A stretch of 64,000 bases of DNA from Flavobacterium rhamnosiphilum (GCF_004349195.1 NZ_SMLG01000003.1:1-64000); one strand, 5' to 3'. Shown: positions 45,263 through 54,791, numbered from the stretch's first letter. Notes: generated by a model not told the origin, from the letters alone. Numbers and translations are program-made.

Positions 45263-46162
45263 CTAAAAGTACCCTTGTTGTTTTCTTTTTTCCATTGCGG
45301 CTTCAGAACGCTTATCATCTATTCTGGCACCTCTTTCGGAAATAGTTGAAGATCTAATTTCCCCAACCACTTCTTTGATAGTAGCCGCATATGAATCAAC
45401 GGCAGCAGTACAACTCATGTCTCCAACGGTTCTAAAACGAACAACTCTTTCTTCGATTTCTTCGTCTTCTTCTTGAAACACAAATGGAGAATGCGACCAA
45501 ATCATGCCATCTCTCAAGAATACTTTACGTTTGTGTGAAAAGTAAATAGATGGGATTTCGATTTGTTCTTCCTCGATATAACTCCAAACATCCAATTCTG
45601 TCCAGTTCGAAATTGGAAAAACACGAACGTTTTGACCATTTTCAATTTTTCCGTTCAAAATATCAAACAATTCCGGACGTTGGTTTTTCTCATCCCATTG
45701 ACCAAAATCATCACGAACAGAGAAAATACGCTCTTTTGCTCTTGCTTTTTCTTCGTCTCTACGCGCTCCACCAATACAAGCATCAAATTTGAATTCTTCA
45801 ATAGCATCCAAAAGTGTTGTGGTTTGCAAACTGTTTCTGCTTGAATATTTACCAGACTCTTCTATTACTTTACCTTCATCAATAGCGTCTTGGACATTAC
45901 GAACGATTAATTCTAATCCTAATTCAGCTACTAATTTGTCTCTAAAAGCAATGGTTTCAGGAAAATTATGCCCTGTATCTACGTGTAAAAGTGGAAACGG
46001 AATTTTAGCAGGAAAAAATGCTTTTTGTGCCAAACGCACCAATGTAATTGAATCTTTTCCACCAGAGAAAAGTAAAACTGGTTTGTCAAATTGAGAAATA
46101 ACTTCTCTAAATATGTATATCGCTTCGCTTTCTAAAGCATTTGTTTTTAATAGTGTGCTCAT
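45263..46162 (-). CDS. cysD: Sulfate adenylyltransferase, small subunit
   Basis: CysD forms APS from ATP and sulfate with CysN. The 299-residue PP-loop protein has the nucleotide motif LLFSGGKDSITLVRLA near residue 31 and the conserved GGARRDEEKARAKER segment. The C-terminus ends in MEKRKQQGYF, as in CysD. Confidence 0.95.
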   Translation of the reverse strand: MSTLLKTNALESEAIYIFREVISQFDKPVLLFSGGKDSITLVRLAQKAFFPAKIPFPLLHVDTGHNFPETIAFRDKLVAELGLELIVRNVQDAIDEGKVIEESGKYSSRNSLQTTTLLDAIEEFKFDACIGGARRDEEKARAKERIFSVRDDFGQWDEKNQRPELFDILNGKIENGQNVRVFPISNWTELDVWSYIEEEQIEIPSIYFSHKRKVFLRDGMIWSHSPFVFQEEDEEIEERVVRFRTVGDMSCTAAVDSYAATIKEVVGEIRSSTISERGARIDDKRSEAAMEKRKQQGYF

Positions 46163-46287
46163 CTGTATTTTGTTTAAAAGTTTCAGTCTTAAAGCTTTAG
46201 ACCGTTGCAGTCTAAACTAAAATCTCTTAACTATTATTGTTTTTTCTATTCTCTTTATTCTATTTTCTAAAATCTGCCTTCTAACCT

Positions 46288-46989
46288 CTATTTCTGGTGT
46301 AAACCACATTCTTTATGGCTTGATTCCCACCACCATCTTCCGGCTCTTATGTCTTCGCCAGGAGCAATCGCTCTGGTACATGGAGCACAACCTATGCTTA
46401 TAAACCCTTTTTTGTGCAGTGCGTTTTGCGGCACATTATTATCATCAATATATTTTTGAACTTCTTCTAAAGTCCATTTCAATAATGGGTTGAATTTTAT
46501 AAGTTTAAAATTGGTATCGTATTCAAATACCGCTAAATCATTTCTGTTTTCTGATTGCTCGGCACGCAAACCAGTAATCCAAATTTCATTTCCTTTTAAA
46601 GCTTTAGTCAACGGCGCTACTTTTCGAATAAAACAACATTCTTTTCTGTTCTCAACCGATTCGTAAAAGCTGTTTGGTCCTTTTTGGTTCAGCAAATTTT
46701 CTACAGCAGAAGCTTCCGGAAAATAAACTTCGATGTGTTTTTTATATTTCTTTAATGTCTTATGAAAAACATCATATGTCTCTTGAAATAATCTTCCTGT
46801 ATCTAAAGTAAAAATGGTAATTGGCAAATCGTTTTTAGCAATTAAATCCGTAATCACTTGGTCTTCCTGTCCAAAAGAAGTCGAAAAAACCACTTTGTCT
46901 TTGTATTCATTAGCCAAAAAAGCAAGCGTTTCTTCTATAGTGAAGGCCGCTGTTTTTTCTAATAAAGAATTTATAATTGTTGCACTCAT
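46288..46989 (-). CDS. cysH: Adenylylsulfate reductase (assimilatory)
   Basis: The 233-residue reductase turns APS into sulfite with thioredoxin. The CC pair in KECCFIRKVAPL and CAPC together give the 4Fe-4S ligands that mark APS rather than PAPS reductases. The catalytic Cys lies in the C-terminal ECGLH. Absence of a cysC gene in the cluster agrees with APS as substrate. Confidence 0.9.
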   Translation of the reverse strand: MSATIINSLLEKTAAFTIEETLAFLANEYKDKVVFSTSFGQEDQVITDLIAKNDLPITIFTLDTGRLFQETYDVFHKTLKKYKKHIEVYFPEASAVENLLNQKGPNSFYESVENRKECCFIRKVAPLTKALKGNEIWITGLRAEQSENRNDLAVFEYDTNFKLIKFNPLLKWTLEEVQKYIDDNNVPQNALHKKGFISIGCAPCTRAIAPGEDIRAGRWWWESSHKECGLHQK

Positions 46990-47003
46990 AATTTGATTGT
47001 TAT

Positions 47004-47053
47004 AACCCTTTCAGGGTTCAAAACCCTAAAAGGGTTCAAAACCCTAAAAGGGT
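47004..47053. repeat. Short CCCTAAAAGGG hairpin repeats
   Basis: Three adjacent arms of AACCCT/AGGGTT type (AACCCTTTCAGGGTT, then two AACCCTAAAAGGGTT units) separated by CAAA lie between the exporter and cysH genes. They could form alternative hairpins in the mRNA. Confidence 0.6.
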
Positions 47054-47057
47054 TCTT

Positions 47058-47975
47058 TTATATTAATTTAGACAGTGTTTTTAAACTCAAAACAATAATT
47101 AAAACGCCTACCAAAATCATCATAGGCTTTCTCTTTATTTTATTGACTAAAATAGCGGCAATTGGAGCGGCTATCACACCACCTAAAATCAACCCTATAA
47201 TCACTTGCCATCCTTGAATTCCTCCAAAAAGCATAAATGTTACACCACTGGCAAAAGCTACTGCAAACTCGGCTGCATTTACAGAACCGATAGTATATCT
47301 AGGATTTCTACCACGTCCTAATAAGGTAGAAGTAACAATTGGTCCCCAGCCACCACCACCAACAGCATCCATAAAACCTCCGAAAGAAGCTAGAATATTC
47401 AATCTTTTGGTTTTCTTTTTAATGATGTTTTTTTGCATTGCTTTTCTGATAATTATAACTGCCAGCGCAATCATATACACCGCAATAAAAGGCTTTATCG
47501 CATCCCCGTCAATTACATCCGACAATAAATAAGCACCTGCAATAGAACCCAAAACACCCGGAATCAACAAATGTCTCACTAGTTTTTTATTGATATTCCC
47601 AAATCGATGATGAGAAATGGCAGAAGCTCCGGTCGTAAACATTTCAGCAACGTGAACACCTGTACTGCTGATTGCCGGCGGAATTCCATAGGCCAATAAA
47701 AAAGAAGTAGAAGTTGCTCCATAACCCATTCCTAAAGTTCCATCCACTAATTGCGCAAATATCCCGATACAGAAAAAGATTAAAAATTCCTGATTGAAGC
47801 CAGCCAAAAAGCCATTCCAGGAAAACTCAGCATAATGATTGTACACTAATGTCGAAAACAACCCTACCAACAAAACAACAGGAATTACAACCCATAAACG
47901 TTCCGCGAAAGTAGTTCCCGATTTTACATTGATATTAATCTCTTTCAATTCTTTGCCCATGCTTTTAAAATTCAA
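47058..47975 (-). CDS. Sulfite exporter TauE/SafE-family membrane protein
   Basis: The 305-residue inner-membrane protein has about eight helices and the TauE/SafE repeat signatures GMGYGATSTSFLL and GFMDAVGGGGWGPI. Homologues export sulfite, sulfoacetate or other sulfur anions, or take up sulfate-like compounds. At the head of the sulfate assimilation operon it may import sulfate or relieve sulfite. Direction is not readable. Confidence 0.85.
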   Translation of the reverse strand: MNFKSMGKELKEININVKSGTTFAERLWVVIPVVLLVGLFSTLVYNHYAEFSWNGFLAGFNQEFLIFFCIGIFAQLVDGTLGMGYGATSTSFLLAYGIPPAISSTGVHVAEMFTTGASAISHHRFGNINKKLVRHLLIPGVLGSIAGAYLLSDVIDGDAIKPFIAVYMIALAVIIIRKAMQKNIIKKKTKRLNILASFGGFMDAVGGGGWGPIVTSTLLGRGRNPRYTIGSVNAAEFAVAFASGVTFMLFGGIQGWQVIIGLILGGVIAAPIAAILVNKIKRKPMMILVGVLIIVLSLKTLSKLI

Positions 47976-47993
47976 CTATTTATTAAAATCTAT

Positions 47994-48029
47994 TACCCCA
48001 TCGGAATGGTAGATTATTATGCAAAAATA
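47994..48029 (-). promoter_or_regulatory. Sulfur operon promoter with possible operator
   Basis: Minus strand TTTG, 18 nt, TATTTTTG (48022-48029) is a full promoter. Just downstream lies an imperfect dyad TACC-10 nt-GGTA (47994-48011). An Rrf2 gene is 100 bp upstream on the same strand, so this is a candidate Rrf2 operator. Confidence 0.5.
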
Positions 48030-48072
48030 GAACTTTTAACTTAACTACAAAATTTATTTTGTGATTTATTAT

Positions 48073-48483
48073 CTAAAATGCAATATCAGCCAGTGTATTG
48101 TTTTCCAATATCATAAGCGTATTGTCACGAACTTCTGTCATAAGCTTACGAACTGCACAAGTGGCCTCATCCGTACAGTCGTCACATGGCTCATAAAAAT
48201 TGTGGCTGGCACAAGGAAGTAATGCAATTGGCCCTTCGAGAATTCGATAGACATGGGCCATATTTATTTCCTTAGGATCTTTTATCAAATAATACCCTCC
48301 ACCTTTTCCTTTTTTTGCTCCTAAAAACCCAGAATGGCGTAACAGTAGTAAAATACTTTCCAAAAACTTAATCGAAATATGTTCACTCTTTGCTATTTCA
48401 GCAATTTGTATCGGCGTTTGATCTTTCTGGCGTGCCAAAAAAGTCAAAGCCTTTATTCCGTATTTTGTTTTTTTTGAAAGCAT
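48073..48483 (-). CDS. Rrf2-family transcriptional regulator
   Basis: The 136-residue protein has the Rrf2 winged helix at the N-terminus (MLSKKTKYGIKALTFLA, then the EIAKSEHISIKFLESILLLLR recognition helix region) and a Cys-rich loop in LLPCASHNFYEPCDDCTDEATC. Family members such as IscR (Fe-S) and CymR (cysteine control) use these cysteines or a partner enzyme. Its place between the methionine and sulfate operons suggests control of sulfur genes. This is inferred. Confidence 0.88.
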   Translation of the reverse strand: MLSKKTKYGIKALTFLARQKDQTPIQIAEIAKSEHISIKFLESILLLLRHSGFLGAKKGKGGGYYLIKDPKEINMAHVYRILEGPIALLPCASHNFYEPCDDCTDEATCAVRKLMTEVRDNTLMILENNTLADIAF

Positions 48484-48523
48484 TTAAAAGATTTTTGATT
48501 GAAGAATTATGATTAACGATTTT

Positions 48524-48547
48524 AGATTTCAAAGTAATCTGAAATCT
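48524..48547 (-). promoter_or_regulatory. Dyad upstream of the Rrf2 gene
   Basis: AGATTTCA, 8 nt, TGAAATCT is a perfect 8 bp dyad 41 bp before the Rrf2 start, overlapping a TTACTTTG promoter-like box. A candidate autoregulatory site, inferred only from position and symmetry. Confidence 0.4.
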
Positions 48548-48606
48548 ACATGTCTTTTATATTGTAACAACAAAAATATACTTTTTGATTTAAGAATAGT
48601 GAATGA

Positions 48607-48685
48607 AGATTAACGATTTTTGATTTGTCCTAAATCTGCAATGCTTTGCCAGTTCGCTATCGCTCGGGTCAAAAATCGTTAATCT
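48607..48685 (-). terminator. Hairpin after metZ
   Basis: Arms 48607-48623 and 48669-48685 are perfect 17 bp complements (AGATTAACGATTTTTGA). On the transcript of metZ they would form a long stem just past its stop. Confidence 0.55.
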
Positions 48686-48697
48686 TAATTCAAAAAT

Positions 48698-49870
48698 CTA
48701 TTTAAGCGCTTGCTCTAAATCAGCAATTACATCTTTCACTGTTTCCAATCCTACTGAAACACGCACTAAACCATCAGTAATACTGACTGCCAAACGTTCT
48801 TCAACAGATAATTTGCTATGTGTTGTTGATGCCGGATGTGTAACAATTGTTCTGGTATCTCCCAAATTTGGCGATAAAGAGCATAGTTTTAATTTATCCA
48901 AAAAGTTTCTTCCGGCTTCAAGACCGCCTTTTATTTCAAAAGCTACAATGTTTCCACCCAACTTCATTTGCTTTTGAGCAATTTCGTATTGCGGATGCGA
49001 TTTCAAAAAAGGATACTTCACTTTATTAACCTGAGGATGACTTTCCAGAAACTCCGCTACTTTCAAGGCATTTTCACAATGTCTGTCTAAACGAATCGCT
49101 AAAGTTTCTAAACTTTTTGATAACACCCAAGCGTTAAATGGCGATAAAGAAGGCCCTGTAAGTCGAGAAAATAAATAGATTTTTTGTATCAATTCAGCAT
49201 CACCAACTGTTATTCCTCCCAAAACTCTGCCTTGACCGTCCATTAACTTTGTAGCGGAATGTACCACTAAATGCGCACCCCATTTTATCGGTTGTTGCAG
49301 ATAAGGTGTTGCAAAACAGTTATCAATTACCAAAATCAAATTATGTTTTTTGGCAATAGCTCCTAACAGTTCTAAATCGATAATATCAACAGCAGGATTG
49401 GTAGGTGATTCAGCAAAAAGAATCTTTGTATTTGGTGTGATGAAACTTTCAATTGTTTCCGGCTTATTAATATCAAAATAAGAGGTTTCAATATTCCATT
49501 TTGGAAAATAATTGATAAATAAAGAATGTGTCGCTCCAAAAACACTACTAGAAGAAACAATATGATCTCCAGATTTCAATAAAGCTGTCAAGGTTGAATA
49601 CACTGCTGCCATTCCTGAAGCAAAGGCAAAACCAGCTGCTGCACCTTCCATTTTGCACACTTTATCAACAAATTCGTTCGTGTTTGGGTTGCTGTATCTG
49701 CTATAAATATTTCTATCTTTCTCCTCGGCAAAGGAAGCGCGCATGTCTTCGGCATCTTCAAACACAAAACTTGACGTTAAGTACAAAGGCACTGAATGCT
49801 CTAAATATTGCGTTCGTTCTAATTGGGTACGGATGGCTTGGGTTTCAAAACCAAATTCTTGTTCGTTCAT
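48698..49870 (-). CDS. metZ: Homocysteine-forming trans-sulfuration enzyme (MetZ/MetB family)
   Basis: This 390-residue Cys/Met-metabolism PLP enzyme has the YSRYSNPNTNEF segment, the SGMAAVYS segment and PLP lysine in SATKLMDGQG. Next to metX and beside sulfide-producing genes, it probably forms homocysteine from acylated homoserine and sulfide. Cystathionine synthase cannot be excluded by sequence. It ends the riboswitch-led metX operon. Confidence 0.85.
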   Translation of the reverse strand: MNEQEFGFETQAIRTQLERTQYLEHSVPLYLTSSFVFEDAEDMRASFAEEKDRNIYSRYSNPNTNEFVDKVCKMEGAAAGFAFASGMAAVYSTLTALLKSGDHIVSSSSVFGATHSLFINYFPKWNIETSYFDINKPETIESFITPNTKILFAESPTNPAVDIIDLELLGAIAKKHNLILVIDNCFATPYLQQPIKWGAHLVVHSATKLMDGQGRVLGGITVGDAELIQKIYLFSRLTGPSLSPFNAWVLSKSLETLAIRLDRHCENALKVAEFLESHPQVNKVKYPFLKSHPQYEIAQKQMKLGGNIVAFEIKGGLEAGRNFLDKLKLCSLSPNLGDTRTIVTHPASTTHSKLSVEERLAVSITDGLVRVSVGLETVKDVIADLEQALK

Positions 49871-49917
49871 TTTTTAAAGTTAGAAATTAGAAGTTAGAAG
49901 TTGTTGAAATTGATTAC

Positions 49918-50346
49918 TTACGCCAATTCAACTCCGTTCAAAACTACTTTATAATGTATCGTTGCGGTTGGTTCCAATGTTTTTGAAACCGAGCAGTATT
50001 TCTCAAAAGAAAGTTGAGCCGCTCTTGCTGCTTTTTCTTCGTTGATTGCTCCTTCCAAATAAAACACCACGTGAATATCTTTGAATGGTTTCGCTTCTCC
50101 TACTTGTACCCGTTCCCCTTCAACTTCTGCTTTGAAAGAAGTGATTTCCTGACGTTGTTTTTTTAAAATCGAAATCATATCAATCGCGCTACATCCTGCA
50201 ACACCCATTAATACCAATTCCATTGGACTTGCGCCCATATCATTCCCTCCAAATTCTGGTCGGCTATCTACATTTACTAAGTGACCACGTTCATTTTTTA
50301 ATTCAAAGTGGAAGTTGTCGTTTACTCTTTCTAATGTTATTTTCAT
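49918..50346 (-). CDS. OsmC-family peroxiredoxin-like protein
   Basis: The 142-residue OsmC/Ohr fold protein has the active Cys in GVAGCSAIDMISIL and a second Cys in FEKYCSVSKTLEP. Members reduce organic peroxides or act on sulfur compounds. It sits in the methionine operon between a GNAT gene and metZ. The exact substrate is unknown. Confidence 0.87.
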   Translation of the reverse strand: MKITLERVNDNFHFELKNERGHLVNVDSRPEFGGNDMGASPMELVLMGVAGCSAIDMISILKKQRQEITSFKAEVEGERVQVGEAKPFKDIHVVFYLEGAINEEKAARAAQLSFEKYCSVSKTLEPTATIHYKVVLNGVELA

Positions 50347-50372
50347 TGAGTTTATTTGTTTTTATATCGTAT

Positions 50373-50891
50373 CTATTTTTGCTCAACCCCAAGTACAAAA
50401 ACATCCATTCCTAAATAATTTGTTTCATACAAAATGGTCATGTCATTTTTCTTTGCTACGTTTATAGAGGCTGTATTCTCTTTTGCAATGATGGAAACAA
50501 ACCGATTTGAAATGCCGTTTTCAAGTCCGAATTTCTTTAAATGTGCTGCAATTTCAGTGGCATAACCTTTACCCCAAAACTCTTGTTTTAATGAATAGGC
50601 TATTTCCATTTCATTTTTACCATCAACTTCTCGAGGTATTATCCCGCTCATTCCTATGAGATTCCCTGTTTGCTTTTCGACAACAGCAAGATGTCCTAAT
50701 CCATGTGATTCGTAACGTTTTAATTGTCTCGAAATCCATTCTGTTGCTAGAACTTCTGGCTCTTTTGTCATATCAATTCCCACAAACTTGAGCATCTCAT
50801 TATTTATAAAAAATTCACTCCAAATTTCCACATCAGACATGGTCACTTTTCTAAATAAAACTCTTTCTGTTTCTTGATTGAAATATTTCAT
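50373..50891 (-). CDS. GNAT-family N-acetyltransferase
   Basis: The 172-residue acetyltransferase of RimJ/RimL type has the acetyl-CoA loop region LKQEFWGKGYATEIAAHLKKFG and a late SINVAKKNDM segment. It could acetylate a protein N-terminus or small amine. It is within the metX operon between thrA and the OsmC gene, with no clear link to methionine. Confidence 0.85.
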   Translation of the reverse strand: MKYFNQETERVLFRKVTMSDVEIWSEFFINNEMLKFVGIDMTKEPEVLATEWISRQLKRYESHGLGHLAVVEKQTGNLIGMSGIIPREVDGKNEMEIAYSLKQEFWGKGYATEIAAHLKKFGLENGISNRFVSIIAKENTASINVAKKNDMTILYETNYLGMDVFVLGVEQK

Positions 50892-50960
50892 TACTTTTTA
50901 CTTTTAAATCATGCTTCATAAAACATTGCTTTTTTTAATACTTCTAAAAATCTTAAATCA

Positions 50961-53375
50961 TTACCCTTTATCCGACAATCTCAAAATATCTCCAAAAACA
51001 CCTCTCGCCGTCACTGCTGATCCTGCGCCTGCGCCTTGAATCACAATTGGTCTGTCGCCATATGATTCCGTGTAAATTTCGAAGAAAGAATCAGAACCTT
51101 TCAATCCGCCTAAAGCCGTATCTGATGGTACAGAAACTAGTTTTACTTCCAGATTTCCTTTATCATTTTGCAAATCGCCTGACAATTCACCTATATATCG
51201 CAACACGTGGTTTGGTTTTTGTTCCTCTTTTATTTTAGCATAAATCGGATCAAATTCAGTCAGTTTATTTAGAAAATCAGAAACATCACCTTCCCGTAAA
51301 TGCTCTGGGATTAAATTTTGAATATCAACTTCTTCAAACTCATTTTGCAAGTCTAATTCTCTTGCCAAAATCAATAATTTTCGACCAACATCATTCCCAC
51401 ATAAATCTTCTCTTGGATCTGGCTCGGTGTATCCATTATCAATTGCTTCCTTCAATATTTCGCTGAACGAAGCGTCTTTTGCAGAAAAATTATTGAACAA
51501 ATAACTCAATGTTCCAGAGAAAACACCTTTAATCTTCGTGATATTTTCACCTGAAAGGTGCAATAATTTAATCGTATCAATCAACGGTAATCCAGCTCCA
51601 ACATTGGTTTCATAAAGATAACTCTTTTGATTATCCGCTAATACTTTTCGCAATTTTTTATAAAAACTATAACTTAGCGTATTGGCAACTTTATTAGAAG
51701 AAATCAAATCGAAACTGCTTTCTGCCAGAGGAATATAATTTTCAACAAATGTGGCACTTGCCGTGTTATCAATCGCAATCAAGTTCTCCAAATGATGCTC
51801 ATTTGCGTAAGCAATTACATCATCAATAGTGTAAGAAAAGCCATTGTTTTGAATTTCATTTTTCCAATTTGGAGTAACGCCGTTTTTATTTAAAAGTACA
51901 TTACTTGAATTCGCAATAGCAAAAACATTCAGTTTGATGTCTTTTCTTTTCTCGATAGTTGCTGCCGATTCCAATATTTGGTTAATCAAAGTTCCGCCTA
52001 CTAATCCATGTCCGAAAATAGCGATATTGATTTTCTTTGAAACTCCAAAAATCTCCCCGTGAATCACGTTTAAGGCTTTGTTCAGTTGCGATTTTTTGAC
52101 AACTAAACTCACGTTTTTGCCCGTAACCGTATTATTGAAAAGAATCGGGACAATTTTATTTTTTATCAACGCCGTATATGGCTTGTGAAACGTACTCAAA
52201 TCCTGGCCAATGATAGAAATTACCGAAACATTATCGGTTACCGTGATTTTATTCACATCTTTTGAATAGAAATCATTTTCGAATTCTTTCTCTAATTCAA
52301 TCATTGCTTTAGTTGCTTTATCAGCGGCAACTACCAAACCAATCCCTCTTTCTGAAGAACCTTGAGAAATGATGCTTACGCTAATATCATTGTCTCCCAT
52401 CACTCTAAAAATACGGGCATCAACGCCAGTTTTTCCCAGCAATCCTCTTCCTTCCAGATTCACTAACGAAACATTTTCAAGTACCGAAAGTGTTTTAATT
52501 CCTTCTTTGTTAGAATTGGATGTGATTAATGTTCCTTTATTCTCGTGGTTGAATGTGTTCAAAATACGAAGTGGAATGTTTTTTTCCAACAAAGGAATAA
52601 TGGTTTTTGCATGAAGAATTGTCGCGCCAAAATTAGCCAACTCATTCGCCTCGTTAAAAGTCAAATGGTCAATTTTTTTAGCATCAAGCACTAAATCCGG
52701 ATTCGCGGTATAAATTCCGTCTACGTGTGTATAATTCTGTAATTCGTCCGCATTTAAGTAATTCGCAATTAAGGAAGCGGTGTAATTACTGCCATTTCTT
52801 CCTAAAGTGGTCGTGTCATTATTGTTATTAGAACCTATGAAACCCGTAACAATGTTTACGGTTGTTCCGTTATTTTGTTTGAAATAATTGATTACATTTT
52901 TCTTCGAAATTTGTTCCAAAGGTTGTGCATCACCAAATTTCGAATCGGTTTTTATCAATTCTCGAGTATCGGCAAAACGGGCATTTATTCCATTTTCAAC
53001 CAAAATAGCCGTCAGTAATTTTGCAGAAAGCAATTCTCCTTTTGATAAAATCTGGTCTTTAATTTTATTACTGTAATCGCCAATTAAACTAACGCCTTCG
53101 AATAATTTTTCCAAAACATTGAATTCCTCAGACAAATCTACTTCTTGGTAATCGTCTTGTTGGTATTTTTTGAAATCCTCAAAAAGCGGTTTGTAGTCTC
53201 CGTTTTTAGAAGCAATATCCAAAATTTCTTCCAACTCATCTGTAGCATTTCCACGTGCCGATACTACAATAGCAATTTGCTCTCCTTGATTTACTTTATC
53301 TGTAATAATTGTAACTACTTTATTTATTCCGTCGCCATTTGATAAAGATTTACCTCCAAATTTTAATATTTTCAT
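50961..53375 (-). CDS. thrA: Bifunctional aspartate kinase / homoserine dehydrogenase
   Basis: The 804-residue fusion makes homoserine from aspartate (with asd elsewhere). The N-terminal aspartokinase begins MKILKFGGKSLSNGDG. ACT regulatory domains lie around 300-460 (SVSIISQGSSERGIG). The C-terminal dehydrogenase starts with NIAIFGHGLVGGTLI near 470 and includes NVGAGLPLIDTIK. It is 20 bp from metX and under the same SAM-I leader, so it probably feeds methionine synthesis. Threonine control by ACT is likely from the family. Confidence 0.94.
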   Translation of the reverse strand: MKILKFGGKSLSNGDGINKVVTIITDKVNQGEQIAIVVSARGNATDELEEILDIASKNGDYKPLFEDFKKYQQDDYQEVDLSEEFNVLEKLFEGVSLIGDYSNKIKDQILSKGELLSAKLLTAILVENGINARFADTRELIKTDSKFGDAQPLEQISKKNVINYFKQNNGTTVNIVTGFIGSNNNNDTTTLGRNGSNYTASLIANYLNADELQNYTHVDGIYTANPDLVLDAKKIDHLTFNEANELANFGATILHAKTIIPLLEKNIPLRILNTFNHENKGTLITSNSNKEGIKTLSVLENVSLVNLEGRGLLGKTGVDARIFRVMGDNDISVSIISQGSSERGIGLVVAADKATKAMIELEKEFENDFYSKDVNKITVTDNVSVISIIGQDLSTFHKPYTALIKNKIVPILFNNTVTGKNVSLVVKKSQLNKALNVIHGEIFGVSKKINIAIFGHGLVGGTLINQILESAATIEKRKDIKLNVFAIANSSNVLLNKNGVTPNWKNEIQNNGFSYTIDDVIAYANEHHLENLIAIDNTASATFVENYIPLAESSFDLISSNKVANTLSYSFYKKLRKVLADNQKSYLYETNVGAGLPLIDTIKLLHLSGENITKIKGVFSGTLSYLFNNFSAKDASFSEILKEAIDNGYTEPDPREDLCGNDVGRKLLILARELDLQNEFEEVDIQNLIPEHLREGDVSDFLNKLTEFDPIYAKIKEEQKPNHVLRYIGELSGDLQNDKGNLEVKLVSVPSDTALGGLKGSDSFFEIYTESYGDRPIVIQGAGAGSAVTARGVFGDILRLSDKG

Positions 53376-53394
53376 TGTGTTGTGTTTTTTTGGC

Positions 53395-54363
53395 TTAGAA
53401 TATATCCTGAAGCAAATTGTCTAATTGTTTGTATTCTATCAAAAAAGCGTCGTGTCCGTGAATGGAAACGATTTCCTGATAGGTGACATTATTTTTATAT
53501 TTTTTTAATTCCTCGTATGTTGCTTTGTTTTCATTTGCCGTAAAAAACAAGTCTGAATTGATTCCGATGATATGGATATTAGCTTCAATTTTTGACGTTA
53601 TTTCCTCGAATGAAAAGCTATTTCTAGTAATATCTATCGTCTTCAACAATTGATTCATCATTTTATAAGATGAAATTTGAAAACGTTTTTGAAGCTTTTT
53701 ACCGTGATGATCCAGCCAACTTTCTACATTGAAAATGGCTAATTTCTCATTGGTGGTTCTCTGAAATTTTGCAGCAAAAGATTCTGGAGTTCGGTAGCAA
53801 AGCATCGCATGAATTCGAGCATCTTCAATAGGTTTTGAAGAATTATTCAAAATTTGTTCCTGCAAAAAACAATTGGCAATTAACCAATCCGTCGATTTCC
53901 AATCAGTTGCAATAGGAATTAAATGTTGCGTGATTTTTGGCTCTAAAGCCACCAATTCCCAAGCTATTCCTCCGCCTACAGAACCGCCAATAATAGCATA
54001 AAGTCGTTCTATTTTAAGAAAACGAATGCCTTCAATAAAAATTCTGGCAATGTCTCTGGTATTAAAATCCGAATAATTTTCAATGGTAGCATCATCAAAA
54101 CCATTTCCCGGAACATTAAAAGCCAGTATTGTATATTTATTGGTATCGATGGTTTTGTGTGCACCAATTAAATCATTCCACCAGCCTTTGTCTCCCACAA
54201 CTTGGGAATTTCCAGTCAATGCATGATTTACCAAAACGATAGGAGCTGTATGTAACGCCGGTCCAAAAACTTGAAAACTTAAGTTTAAGATAGCATAAAA
54301 AGCCCCACTTTCGGTGGTGAAATTTTGTAATGTAATAGATGTTGGTTTATTTTCCAATTTCAA
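53395..54363 (-). CDS. metX: Homoserine O-acyltransferase, alpha/beta-hydrolase MetX type
   Basis: The 322-residue alpha/beta hydrolase has the oxyanion/start segment VLVNHALTGNSQVVGDKGWW, the nucleophile elbow IGGSVGGGIAWELVA with Ser in GGSVGG, and a C-terminal GINSDLFFTANENK plus SIHGHDAFLIE segment holding Asp and His. It acylates homoserine before sulfide addition by MetZ. Whether it prefers acetyl- or succinyl-CoA cannot be told. It is directly behind a SAM-I riboswitch. Confidence 0.9.
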   Translation of the reverse strand: MKLENKPTSITLQNFTTESGAFYAILNLSFQVFGPALHTAPIVLVNHALTGNSQVVGDKGWWNDLIGAHKTIDTNKYTILAFNVPGNGFDDATIENYSDFNTRDIARIFIEGIRFLKIERLYAIIGGSVGGGIAWELVALEPKITQHLIPIATDWKSTDWLIANCFLQEQILNNSSKPIEDARIHAMLCYRTPESFAAKFQRTTNEKLAIFNVESWLDHHGKKLQKRFQISSYKMMNQLLKTIDITRNSFSFEEITSKIEANIHIIGINSDLFFTANENKATYEELKKYKNNVTYQEIVSIHGHDAFLIEYKQLDNLLQDIF

Positions 54364-54437
54364 ATCTTTTATGATTTTTGATTTGTGTCTGGAAATATTA
54401 GAAAGAAAGCTAGAAGTGAACTAGAAGAATTCTTTGT
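54364..54437 (-). other. Riboswitch-metX spacer
   Basis: No gene and no convincing terminator hairpin is seen between aptamer and metX start, so the switch may act on translation. It is A/T-rich with GAATTC and CTAG palindromes only. Confidence 0.4.
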
Positions 54438-54558
54438 GTTATCTTTCCTTTAGATTCTGAAATAATTCAGAATAAAGGTAGAATGCAGCACCTTCTTCGA
54501 TAAATCGAAGGGTTGCTAAGGCTTCATCGGGTCTAATCCCTCTGCCTTTCTTTATAAC
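54438..54558 (-). ncRNA. SAM-I (S-box) riboswitch upstream of metX-thrA
   Basis: On the minus strand P1 pairs GTTAT (54554-54558) with ATAAC (54438-54442). Conserved blocks follow in order: AAGGCAGAGGGA, TTAGACCCGATGAAGCCTTA, GCAACCC, GAAGAAGGTGCTGCATTCTA and a P4-type hairpin CTGAATTATTTCAG. This is the SAM-I aptamer. It should repress metX, thrA and metZ when SAM is plentiful. Confidence 0.95.
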
Positions 54559-54587
54559 ATTTCAATACGTTTTTGAACTTAAAGGCA

Positions 54588-54619
54588 CAAATTAACTACT
54601 ATTTTTTTTAACAACCAAA
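54588..54619 (-). promoter_or_regulatory. Promoter of the metX riboswitch transcript
   Basis: Minus strand TTTG (54616-54619), 20 nt, TTAATTTG (54588-54595). The -7 box departs from TAnnTTTG at its second base. Confidence 0.5.
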
Positions 54620-54690
54620 TTTTTATCAAATTGGTTCTAATTGATTTATTGCAAATTGACTTAAAAAAATCACACGTACAATCATTATCC

Positions 54691-54733
54691 CGACGAAAGA
54701 GAAAACACAAGACCATGGTTTTATCTTTCGTCG
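54691..54733. repeat. Imperfect inverted repeat related to 36700-36754
   Basis: Arms share the CGACGAAAGA/TCTTTCGTCG core. It resembles a decayed copy of the perfect 23 bp hairpin near 36727. Confidence 0.5.
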
Positions 54734-54791
54734 AAATCATAATTTGAGATTTACTATCGAAGATTCAAAAGCTAAAATAACGATCACTTTT

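Noticed and set aside
47004..47053. Possible CRISPR-like direct repeats near cysH
   Set aside because: The units are short, adjacent and lack unique spacers or cas genes. They are hairpin-type repeats.
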